This document shows positions 34,264 to 42,900 of a stretch of DNA of 64,000 nt, one piece after another. Every line of letters starts with the position of its first letter. The first letter of the stretch is position 1. This DNA comes from an uncultured Prevotellaceae bacterium (lineage in GTDB: Bacteria; Bacteroidota; Bacteroidia; Bacteroidales; Bacteroidaceae), in contig CACZMV010000009.1 of the NCBI GenBank assembly GCA_902782305.1, positions 1-64,000 of the forward strand, read 5' to 3'. The notes under the pieces were generated by a model, which worked only from the letters and a program-made list of their open reading frames with translations, made no database searches and was not told the DNA's origin. Both the position numbers and the translations under genes were made by a program.

Positions 34264-35478
34264 TCACTCATCACTTATAATCGGCTTTTCAGGATTGATA
34301 AACGCGAAGAGCACCGCACTCACAATCAGCATCACCGCTATCATGTAGAGCGGCAGGTTGTAGTTGCCCGACTGCTGCACCAGCTCGCCAAACAAGATAC
34401 CACAACAGAATCCGCCTATGTTGCCCGCCGTATTCATGGCTCCGCTCAGCGTGCCTGCATGGCGCTTGCCCAAGTCAATGCACAACGCCCATGCCGAAGG
34501 CAGCATCAGGTCGAAGATGCCAAAGCACAGCGACAGGAATACGAATACCGCCATCTTGCCTGGAATGAAAGCTGCCAGAAACATGCATACCGCAGACACC
34601 GCTAACGACGTGGAGCCCAAGGCCTTACGTCCCACCTTGATACCATAACGGTTCGTCAACTTGTCCGTCAGGTGTCCACCGGCTATGTTGCCTATCATAC
34701 TCATGATGAAAGGCACAGCCACCGCATACGTCAGTTCCGTCTTGTCAAATCCGCGCCCCAACTCCATAAACGTGGGGAACCACGAGAAGAAGAACCACGA
34801 GCCAAAAGCATAGAAGAAGTACATGCCGCAAATCAGCCAGAACTGCTTGTTCATCAGAATCACCTTCCATATGCCCTCTTGCATTCCATGTTTCAACTTC
34901 TCCACCTTATGTGTAGGTCCAATCTCCGTGTCGCGATAGTAGAAATACCACACCACGGCCCATATCACGCCCAGTGCTCCCAGCAGATAGAAGGCCGAGC
35001 GCCATCCTACCCACATCATCACGGGAATCACCACAAAGGGCGTCAGAGCGCCTCCCATGCGTGATGCAGCCCACACGTAGCCCTGTGCCTTGCCCACTTC
35101 GCCTTTCTCAAACCATCGGCTGATAACACCCGTCGAGCAAGGCGACGATCCTGCCTCACCGATGCCGAACATAAAGCGGATGACCAGCAGCGAAGCCAGT
35201 CCTCCTGCCAAGCCCGTGAAGGCCGTGAATGCCGACCACCACAGCACGATGGCAGCCAGTATCTTCCTGTGTCCGAACCTATCGCCCAGCGCACCCATCG
35301 GAATCTGCATCAGTCCATAGCTTAGGATGAATGCACTCTGCACCCATCCCCACTCCGACGGACTCAGGTTCAGGTCGTGCATGATGCTCGACCCTGCCAC
35401 ACTGATATTGATTCTGTCCAGGAATGTCACCATGCCCAAGATGACGAGCATGGCCAAAATCACATTCTTATTTTTCAC
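34264..35478 (-). CDS. MFS transporter, anion:cation symporter type
   Basis: 404 residues with 12 hydrophobic segments. The MFS A motif 'GALGDRFGHRK' follows TM2, and 'FLDRINISVA' near the start is typical of the ACS family that imports sugar acids such as hexuronates and galactarate-type compounds. The GTG start lies inside a heptamer repeat (GTGAATA/GTGAACA), so the true start could be a little downstream. It probably brings in the substrate of the adjacent BKACE/DUF1537 enzymes. Confidence 0.88.
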   Translation of the reverse strand: MKNKNVILAMLVILGMVTFLDRINISVAGSSIMHDLNLSPSEWGWVQSAFILSYGLMQIPMGALGDRFGHRKILAAIVLWWSAFTAFTGLAGGLASLLVIRFMFGIGEAGSSPCSTGVISRWFEKGEVGKAQGYVWAASRMGGALTPFVVIPVMMWVGWRSAFYLLGALGVIWAVVWYFYYRDTEIGPTHKVEKLKHGMQEGIWKVILMNKQFWLICGMYFFYAFGSWFFFSWFPTFMELGRGFDKTELTYAVAVPFIMSMIGNIAGGHLTDKLTNRYGIKVGRKALGSTSLAVSAVCMFLAAFIPGKMAVFVFLSLCFGIFDLMLPSAWALCIDLGKRHAGTLSGAMNTAGNIGGFCCGILFGELVQQSGNYNLPLYMIAVMLIVSAVLFAFINPEKPIISDE

Positions 35479-35508
35479 TGTTCACTATTCACTGTTCACT
35501 ATTCACTT
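35476..35508 (-). repeat. Heptamer repeat GTGAATA/GTGAACA
   Basis: On the minus strand five units of period 7 (GTGAATA, GTGAACA, GTGAATA, GTGAACA, GTGAAAA) run into the MFS start codon. Confidence 0.8.
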
Positions 35509-36165
35509 TTACAGTCCTAAGAACTTCCGCAGTCCTTTCACGCCCAATATGGGGCTCGACAATACCGGTTTTCCCGTCAGCTCGCTCAGTCGCTGTTCCA
35601 TGCGAGCCATCGAGCCCTGAGCCAATACAAAGGCGTCCACCTTGTCAGCTATCTTTGCTGCCGCCTCGGCTATCAAGCGGTCGTGCGTCTCACCATCGCC
35701 ACTCTGTCCTGCAGCAAACGCCCCGTCAGCCAGTCCTTCCACCAGCGTCACCGTGCGGCCCGCCTTCTTCGCCTCGTTCTGCAACAATCGGCAGGTGGGG
35801 TCCAGCGTCGTGGGCAATGTCGATATCACACCTATGCGGTCGTAGTTCGCCACTGCCTGTGCAGCCATCGGCTGATCAATGCGGAACACGGGTATACGCG
35901 CGTACGTATTCCCATAATCAGCCACGTCGCCCACACTCGAACACGTGTTGAACACCACGTCAGCACCAGCATCCGCAGCAGCGTTGTAGTAAGCAAGCAG
36001 TCGGCGCCTTACGGCAGGTGTCACCTCATTGTTGGCAATCACCTCTTTGATTAATGACGAGTCTGCGATGTGGTTCACGTTCACCTCAGGCATCAGTTCT
36101 GCAAAAATCTTGGTCAGGGGCTCCACCAGAGCCATGGCCGTGTGTACACAAATTACGTTAATCAT
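35509..36165 (-). CDS. Asp/Glu racemase superfamily protein
   Basis: 218 residues. N-terminal 'NTCSSVGDVADY' carries the first catalytic cysteine (Cys75). At the second cysteine position it reads 'VLAQGSMARM', with Gly-Ser instead of Cys, so a canonical two-cysteine racemase mechanism is unlikely. It may be an isomerase or decarboxylase-like member acting on the same catabolic pathway. It lies 30 bases upstream of the MFS gene on the same strand, separated by the heptamer repeat. Confidence 0.8.
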   Translation of the reverse strand: MINVICVHTAMALVEPLTKIFAELMPEVNVNHIADSSLIKEVIANNEVTPAVRRRLLAYYNAAADAGADVVFNTCSSVGDVADYGNTYARIPVFRIDQPMAAQAVANYDRIGVISTLPTTLDPTCRLLQNEAKKAGRTVTLVEGLADGAFAAGQSGDGETHDRLIAEAAAKIADKVDAFVLAQGSMARMEQRLSELTGKPVLSSPILGVKGLRKFLGL

Positions 36166-36184
36166 TGTCTTGTTTGTTTTATCG

Positions 36185-36254
36185 TTTAATCTTTAATGTT
36201 TAATCTTTAATGTTTAATGTTTAATCTTTAATGTTTAATGTTTAATCTTTAATT
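36185..36254. repeat. Heptamer repeat TTTAATC/TTTAATG
   Basis: Ten tandem 7-base units, TTTAATC or TTTAATG (last TTTAATT), fill the gap between two minus-strand genes. Copy number may vary between strains. Confidence 0.88.
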
Positions 36255-36255
36255 T

Positions 36256-36756
36256 TCAACGTTCCACGTCCATCTGTCCCGAATAGCTGATGCCCTCCCT
36301 TTTCCGCGACATCACATCGATAGAGGTGTTACCGTTGTCCATCACCTCCAACTGATAGTCCAGCAAGTCATCCTCATTCTTCACTCTGAGGCGAATCATG
36401 CGTTTCCCTTTCTTGAACCCATCGTCCTCATAATTGCTGATAGGCGCTGTGAAGTTCAGTCCTGAGTTCGACCCAAACGAAGCCTCATAAGCCACCCCGA
36501 TGTACGGCAAATACGACACCAGCGTGTCGCCCTTCACCTCCAGCGACCAATTGCTCGTCACATTCTTCGAGCCGAATCGCCTTGCATACATCATGTTGAT
36601 GTCTATCTTATAATGCCGCTTGTCCAGCGCCTCCTTCACCATTTTTGCCTGCTCCGCTTCCTTGGCCTCACGTTCCGCCTTGGTCATCGTAGAGCATGCC
36701 ATCAGTAAGCTCCCCATCAGGACACTTACCACAACCATTATTTTCTGTTTTAGCAT
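36256..36756 (-). CDS. DUF4251 lipoprotein
   Basis: 166 residues with a lipoprotein signal (MLKQKIMVVVSVLMGSLLMACS, lipobox LMAC). A charged helix follows (TKAEREAKEAEQAKMVKEAL) and then the beta-rich DUF4251 body ('VSYLPYIGVAYEASFGSNSGLNFTAPISNY'). These proteins are common in Bacteroidales, outer-membrane associated, with no assigned function. It marks the end of the ordinary chromosome segment before the accessory island. Confidence 0.87.
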   Translation of the reverse strand: MLKQKIMVVVSVLMGSLLMACSTMTKAEREAKEAEQAKMVKEALDKRHYKIDINMMYARRFGSKNVTSNWSLEVKGDTLVSYLPYIGVAYEASFGSNSGLNFTAPISNYEDDGFKKGKRMIRLRVKNEDDLLDYQLEVMDNGNTSIDVMSRKREGISYSGQMDVER

Positions 36757-36792
36757 ATTAATTCGTTTACGGATGCGAAGTTACGAATAAAT

Positions 36793-36823
36793 ATTGGGAC
36801 CACCAAATTTTGGCAGTCCCAAT
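36793..36823 (-). terminator. Hairpin after the single-AAA gene
   Basis: ATTGGGAC (36793-36800) pairs with GTCCCAAT (36816-36823), with an inner CCAAA/TTTGG pairing. It lies just after the stop of the AAA gene on the minus strand and probably ends that transcript. Confidence 0.6.
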
Positions 36824-36837
36824 TTCTTCATCATTGT

Positions 36838-38487
36838 TTAGAATCCCACATGCGGACGACGTTTCTGCACCTCCATCGGCATGATGTCTGCAGGCGTCAG
36901 CGTCTGCAAGTGTTGCCGGTCCATCTTCTTCGAGTGGCTTACGCACCGACGAGCATGTTGCAGATAGATTCTGTCCAGTTGGTTGGCTATGAATCGGGCA
37001 TTGCCCCACGTCATCGGGTCCCGTTGAGCATAAGCCTCCTGCAACACCTGCTTGTACTTTTCCCATGCCGAGCGCGTGAAGTGATAGTCGTACTCACGAA
37101 TGCGCTGTTGGGTGATGTCCAGCAGTTCCTCGAAGCTGAAGTCGGCAAACTCGAAGCGGTTAGGGAATCGGGAGTGCAGTCCCGGGTTCATCTCCAAGAG
37201 TTTCATCATGGGCTCCTTATATCCACATATCACCACTGCCAAGTCGCGCTGCTTCTCGTCAGCCAACAGGTTCATCAGCAGCTGAATCACCATCTTGCCC
37301 GGGTCGTTGGTGTTCTGTCCGTTCAGCAGATAAGCCTCGTCCAGCATCAGCACCCCTCCGCGTGCCAAGTCCACCACCTGACGCATGGCCCTTTCCTCGT
37401 CGCCCCACAGCGTTCCGATAAAGGTGCTACGGTCGCACACCACTACATGTCCTTTCGACAGCGCGCCCACATCGTGGAGCAGCGAACCGAATATCTTGCA
37501 GACCGTCGTTTTGCCCGTTCCTGGTCGTCCGAAGAACACGCTGTGCAGCGACACCTCATGTTGTTTGCTGTCAGGACACATCTCGCGTTTCATGTTGTTA
37601 TATCGTGTCAGCGACAGCAGCTCATCCATGCGTCGCTTGATGTCGCGACAACCCACCAGCCTGTCCAGTTCCTTACGCGCATTCTTGATAGGATGCAGAA
37701 TCTGCACCTTCACGCTGTGCGTGTCGTTCTGCTCTATCTCCCCGTCGGTAACCGTTGGAGCGTCATCCTCGTTGTTGTCTGGCTTTTCTTCAACGTCATC
37801 TGGCGCCTCCTCGTTCTCCTCCGAATTGTCTTCTAAAGTGTCGTCGCCATCAGGAGCTAATTTGGCGCCTACAAAACCTTTCAACAATTCTTCAAATTCA
37901 TCATCATTATTGTGACCAAACAGCGACTTGCACTTCACATCCCACTTATCGTCTATCAATACATCGAAATACTTCTTTGCATCGTTGTCCTCGTCGTTGT
38001 TGACGGAAACCCATCTGTGTTTCAGACTGCTAAAGCCTTCAATCACTTTAATCTTGTACTCATCCCACACATCCACCAATTCGTCAGCATTGGTAATGCT
38101 TGCCTCTGTCAGCAGAACTCCGTACACATCCATTTCGTAACCGCTGTTCGACAAGCGGTTCTTGATCATGTTTTTAGTCTCTACCAATTTCCAAACCATG
38201 CTCTCACGCAGTTCAAAGCCTGCGCTGTAAATCAGCATGTCAAGCTGTTCAGATTCCTCATAAATCTGTTCGTCGCTGTGTCCGCAACTATCTACGCACA
38301 CTACAATCACATTCTTCGTGTTGGCATAAATATAAACGTCTTTGTCAGTTAGAAAGGGAGCGAAGCCCCTCAAATGATTAGAATAGACAGCGTAGTTCAC
38401 TGCCATAGCATCCATGTGTTTCCAGATAGTAGTCTTGGTTTGTTTCCAAAAATCCTCAATCAATCTGTTCTCATTCATCATAATCAA
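36838..38487 (-). CDS. CbbX/SpoVK-type AAA ATPase with N-terminal unknown domain
   Basis: 549 residues. The N-terminal 200 are an unassigned alpha/beta domain ('DVYIYANTKNVIVVCVDSCGH', 'DVYGVLLTEASITNADELVD'), perhaps a degenerate nuclease-like fold. Then comes an acidic linker (about 212-255) and a CbbX-type AAA module: Walker A GRPGTGKTT (320-328), Walker B VLMLDEAYLL (379-388), 'NPGLHSRFPNRFEF' with the arginine finger (434-447), and the small lid domain. CbbX-type ATPases are remodelling motors. It is related to the triple-AAA protein at the other end of the island and has its own promoter and a long leader. Confidence 0.88.
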   Translation of the reverse strand: MIMMNENRLIEDFWKQTKTTIWKHMDAMAVNYAVYSNHLRGFAPFLTDKDVYIYANTKNVIVVCVDSCGHSDEQIYEESEQLDMLIYSAGFELRESMVWKLVETKNMIKNRLSNSGYEMDVYGVLLTEASITNADELVDVWDEYKIKVIEGFSSLKHRWVSVNNDEDNDAKKYFDVLIDDKWDVKCKSLFGHNNDDEFEELLKGFVGAKLAPDGDDTLEDNSEENEEAPDDVEEKPDNNEDDAPTVTDGEIEQNDTHSVKVQILHPIKNARKELDRLVGCRDIKRRMDELLSLTRYNNMKREMCPDSKQHEVSLHSVFFGRPGTGKTTVCKIFGSLLHDVGALSKGHVVVCDRSTFIGTLWGDEERAMRQVVDLARGGVLMLDEAYLLNGQNTNDPGKMVIQLLMNLLADEKQRDLAVVICGYKEPMMKLLEMNPGLHSRFPNRFEFADFSFEELLDITQQRIREYDYHFTRSAWEKYKQVLQEAYAQRDPMTWGNARFIANQLDRIYLQHARRCVSHSKKMDRQHLQTLTPADIMPMEVQKRRPHVGF

Positions 38488-38721
38488 ACATCAATCACAT
38501 TAAAACATAACTAATAATTAAGGTATATGCCCCTGCGTGTAGGGGCGCAAGAGTTATCGGGCAAAGCACCGAAATGCCATGCCCTTACTATCATAGAGTT
38601 TTCCTATTCGATTTCTCTATCACAAAACAGACAACTGTAGCAATAAGTCAAAGAGCGCTTTCTTCATTTCTTTTCATTACTTCAATTTGTTCATTTTGTG
38701 ATTAAAAGATGATTCCGGATG
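38488..38721 (-). promoter_or_regulatory. Long 5' leader of the single-AAA gene
   Basis: About 230 bases from the promoter to the start codon with no gene. It contains GCCCCT-ACACGC-AGGGGC (hairpin at 38528-38545 on the minus strand), preceded by 'TGCCCGATAACTC' and a second possible pairing GGGCATGG/CC. A structured leader or small RNA is possible; no known riboswitch pattern is recognised. Confidence 0.4.
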
Positions 38722-38753
38722 CAAAATTACGAAAAGATTTCAGAAAGCCCAAA
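38722..38753 (-). promoter_or_regulatory. Promoter of the single-AAA gene
   Basis: Minus-strand TTTG (38753-38750), 20-base spacer, TAATTTTG (38729-38722): full Bacteroidota consensus. It lies in the 320-bp gap downstream of the HExxH gene. Confidence 0.75.
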
Positions 38754-38807
38754 AGTTTTAATCAATAATTATCGGGACAAATCTATGAAATATGTCTTGA
38801 TTAATAT

Positions 38808-39479
38808 CTACCAGATGAAAAGATGCTCAAACACACTCTTGACAACATACCAAAATGCAGTAAATAAGTTTTTTGAACTCCAATAGGAAACAATCAGTAC
38901 ACATAAATTAAACAGAAGAGCAGTAACTATATATGTGTACGAAAAGTAAAGGGGGCGTTTGTTTATATCTGTCTGATAACTACCTATTTGATTCTTAAAT
39001 GTATAGACATGAAAGGCAACAGACAATCCTATGATTAAGTCTATACACCACAAAAATGGCAAAGAGCAGATTGCTCGGAATGTCAATAGAACATATGTAT
39101 ATAATGGAAAACAATAGGGAGCAAGATCTATAAACACAAGTGTTTTGTCGCTACCACTGGACATAATCTGTCCACTATTGTCATTAGCTTCAAAAGAATG
39201 AATCCTTCTGAAGAACAAAATGGCTACAATGGTATGAGTCAGTTCATGTGTAAAAGTCTCAAACCACTTCAGATTCTCCTTTAGAAGCTTCTTAACTGCA
39301 AAGAAGATAATTATACCTATCGCTATCCACTGATACAATTGAATATTGCCTATCCATGATCCACGCTTTGGAAAAAAAATGCGTCCCAAAGCATCCCATC
39401 CCGTAGCAAGAATGCCAAAGGAAACCACTACAAGTAGCAGTGTCGGAATAATGTATTGTATCTTCTTCACAACATTCAC
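38808..39479 (-). CDS. Membrane protein with HExxH motif (M50-like)
   Basis: 223 residues with about six hydrophobic segments. HELTH at 78-82, preceded by 'LKWFETF' and followed by a hydrophobic helix, is a zinc-metallopeptidase motif placed at the edge of a membrane helix as in site-2-type (M50) proteases. A second ligand motif (NxxPxxxxDG) is not obvious, only 'FIDLAPYCFPLYTY'. It overlaps the preceding gene by four bases, as last gene of the nine-gene operon. It may cleave a membrane-bound regulator, or be an inactive relative. Confidence 0.7.
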   Translation of the reverse strand: MNVVKKIQYIIPTLLLVVVSFGILATGWDALGRIFFPKRGSWIGNIQLYQWIAIGIIIFFAVKKLLKENLKWFETFTHELTHTIVAILFFRRIHSFEANDNSGQIMSSGSDKTLVFIDLAPYCFPLYTYVLLTFRAICSLPFLWCIDLIIGLSVAFHVYTFKNQIGSYQTDINKRPLYFSYTYIVTALLFNLCVLIVSYWSSKNLFTAFWYVVKSVFEHLFIW

Positions 39480-39931
39480 TGTTCATTCAACTTTCTTAAT
39501 ATCTCAGCAACGATAAGGGCTGGACAATCTACATAATCACCATTTTTCTTCATGGTAATTTTGACTGTCTCTTTGGAGTTTTGAATGGAGAAGCCCTTCA
39601 CTTGAGCATTTTCAAGAACCTCCCTTGCCTCTTTCATCTTGTTGTTATTTGCATGAAGAAGAATAAAAGCATGGGGGTTATACTCAATTACAAATTTGCT
39701 ACTTTTCTTATCAGTCTTTAGCCCCCCTCTGTTAAAGTAAGTCTTGAGATAAACGTCAAGCGTATCAGCGTGAATGGGAACAAAAAGTTCTTGCGCAGGA
39801 AGTATCGGATATTCCTTATCTTCCTTGGCAATTTCCATAGGTTTATTATGTAAAAACACGTAGCTTGCCAGTATCACAAAAACGACTATAGCAAACAGGA
39901 TGTATGCTATCGGATTATATTGCTTTTTCAT
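39476..39931 (-). CDS. Membrane-anchored small protein of unknown function
   Basis: 151 residues. One N-terminal transmembrane segment (NPIAYILFAIVVFVILASYVFL) leaves about 120 residues outside. The soluble part is alpha/beta with 'LFVPIHADTLDVYLKTYF' and 'IEYNPHAFILLHANNNKMKEAREVLENA'. It starts one base after the stop of the SEDS-PBP fusion gene and overlaps the HExxH gene. Its size and topology would suit an FtsL/DivIC-like partner of the synthase, but no sequence match supports that. Confidence 0.65.
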   Translation of the reverse strand: MKKQYNPIAYILFAIVVFVILASYVFLHNKPMEIAKEDKEYPILPAQELFVPIHADTLDVYLKTYFNRGGLKTDKKSSKFVIEYNPHAFILLHANNNKMKEAREVLENAQVKGFSIQNSKETVKITMKKNGDYVDCPALIVAEILRKLNEQ

Positions 39932-39932
39932 A

Positions 39933-42900
39933 TCATCTCATATAATTCTTAAAACTGTTACTATGCATAATCTCATTCAAAATGGATTTTATCGTATTCT
40001 GATATTTAACCACTTCCATTTCACATTGTTTGAACCTGAAATAAACTACCATAAATTTATAATCATCAGGCGACTCAACTCTACCGTCATTTATGATATC
40101 TTTATTGCAGATTATTACAGCCAGCATTCTGTCGTCACTAACACCTTCTCGCAGGCTTAACGTACCAGTCTTTGCATACAGATAATAACCATTTCTTACC
40201 TTGCCGAGATAATCAGCCGTACCTTTCTGAACACAACTTGCCATTCCATTAAACAAATTCTCTCTGTAGAAAGAAAAATAATTATTAGTAGCATCACCAT
40301 TTCTATCCAACCATGGCTCTATAAATTTTTCACGATGAGGTATCACTGTAGCATGAAAATCCGGGTGTAAAGAATAGAGTTTTCCATACATTTCTGCCAT
40401 TTTCACAGGAGTCACTTTTACAGGAGACGCTCCTAATGTATATTGTCTCAAGCGTTCTGCTGGCGTCAACTCTGAGTTTCTCATCTCATAATCATAGATG
40501 GTCGACGCTTGCGGGAACACCCACGGGAAATTATTCGAGAGTTTTAATTTGCTCTCAACATTATTCTTACGATAATATGAGGGACTCACGAATTCATATC
40601 GCAGTGTATCAAGAAATCCTGTAAAGGTTGGCATTCTGAAATTCTTTGTGAGGCCATCAAATAATATCTGATTAGCTGCGGTTTTTGGCGCCCCCTTAAA
40701 CGTATATATCTGTCCTCCTTTTTCCATTCTAAAACGTGGATAATCATTGATATCTGTCGACACAACAAATATATTGTTTATAGCGTTCCCCAAATTATCA
40801 TAATGCCCTAAATAAGTAATAAGAGCATTATAATAATTACTAGATTTGTATAGGTAAAAATCATTATTAATCCAATGCTCTTTACCTCCTTCTTCATCGC
40901 TAGTCAATGACTTAAAAGGTCTCTTGGCACTATATTTATATTTAGGACCGTATTTTCTCAAATGATAGTATTTACCAACAACTTTCGAAACGGTCGTATC
41001 TTTTATTAACATCGGACTCATCAGTTCAAGTCCGGCCCATTCAATATCCTGACTCTGTGATGTCACGGCCGCATAGGTGATTGGTTTCAAAGAAGAGCCT
41101 GGACCTGGCTTCAAATAACAAAGATTGAGGTTTCCAAACAAGTTCTGATCTGTTTCGGAATTAGGATTCATATAGCTTTGAACAGCCAACTCATTAAGCA
41201 AATCCTCGTTATTGGGGTCTATAGAACCTGATAACTTATTGTCCACCATAAGTCTGACATTCCCCCATCCGTCTATCGCAACAACAGAACACTCAACACC
41301 CAAAAGTTTCAGCGAATCAGATAAGGATTCTGTGAGTTTACTATCCAAAGTTACAAATACGGAATCTCTGTTACCGGCACCCCGTTTACTAAAAGCAACC
41401 AAGTTTGAAAAGTCTCTTAGCCAAAGACATTTTTCTTTCAATGGGTAGAAGAATTTATGCTTTCCGTTTATCATCATATTTTTTACAAGCAAACTCTGTT
41501 CCTCCCTACCATATTGGTAGGTTAAGACATCTTTGGTTTTCTTATCGTTAAGTTCTAAAAGATCTTGTGGCGATACTGGGAATACCGCTACGGATGCACG
41601 ATAATCATCCATCTCTTTATGAATCACTTTATCATAGTTTTCACCAATATGCCCATCTTTTACGCGACAATCTACAACAGCATAATCAATGTTCGACGGA
41701 AGCCACAAACGTGGAATAGAATACACAACTAGTCCCGGCAATGAAGCAATCTGGAATGTCTTGTTCTCCACTGGTGATGCAACGTCTGAATAGACACTAC
41801 CCTTCCAAGCCTTTTTATCAAGATCAGGACTTTGCAAATTAAAGAAAGTTTTATTGAGTGCCAATTCATAGCTGTCCATATCCTCATGGCGCAGATGGAT
41901 AATATTTCCATTAGAATTCTTACGCTTTAGGTTCGTAATAAACGCTTGATAGAGTGAATAGGTAAAATCGTTAATTCTACCATCTTCCTTCATCTTTTCA
42001 ACATATTGAGATAAGTGTATCTTGTCTTCAATATCTTGTACTAAAGAACTGATGTCTTCACCATTCTCAAGCTGCCTGTCATCAGCTGGATACTCAGAAA
42101 GACGGACGTTTATTTCAGAAAGCTGATAGTTGCTTTTATTCATGGCTGTTGCCACATTAAACTCCTCCGCATTTGATTTATCTCCTTCCACTACGTCATC
42201 TGCATACAACTTCTCATAGTTATTTCCGATGGCAAAGACTACGCCAACCACTAAAGCAAAAAATCCAAAGAAAAATCTCCGTGGAAAGGGCTTTACAAAT
42301 TCTTCCAAGCCCTCTTCAAGTTCTTCATTGAACTCTTTCTTGGGAACATAACAAGCGAAGAAGACCAATAGCATCAGCCAAATTCCGAACATGTACAGTG
42401 TAAATCGAGCATTTTGACTCATGAACGGGAAATCTTGACCGAAGAAGACTGTTCTATTTGTAACTGCCATCCACTCAAAAGTACTTTGTACCAAAAACAG
42501 CAATGCGATGGCAAAAGTTAGTGCCCTACCTGCCGGAGATTTATTTTCATTCTGGAAAACAATCCATAAGAATACCACCGACAGTAGAATCATGAACAAT
42601 GGTACAATTCCGGATAATTCACCTATTATATATTTGGAAAGGATAACATCACTAATTTGCGTATTCCATGTTACACCCTTCTTAAAGTGAGGCGATAAAG
42701 ACATGATACCATTCTCAGTAATACGTTCCGCACCTTTGTTTATATGATACTGTAAGAACCATTGATTTTGAGCAGCGTTCAATAATCGCTGGGCATCGTC
42801 TTCGCCATACCTTTCATCTTGCATGATTTCTCCCACTTTCTGCGTATGGATAATAGCCCTATACTTAAAGTGCAGGTTGTGAGTCTGATAATAATCATAT

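Noticed and set aside
36185-36254. Possible CRISPR array
   Set aside because: Tandem 7-base units without spacers; no cas genes in the window.
36850-37836. 328-codon plus-strand frame over the single-AAA gene
   Set aside because: Antisense shadow; the minus frame carries complete Walker A, Walker B and arginine-finger motifs.
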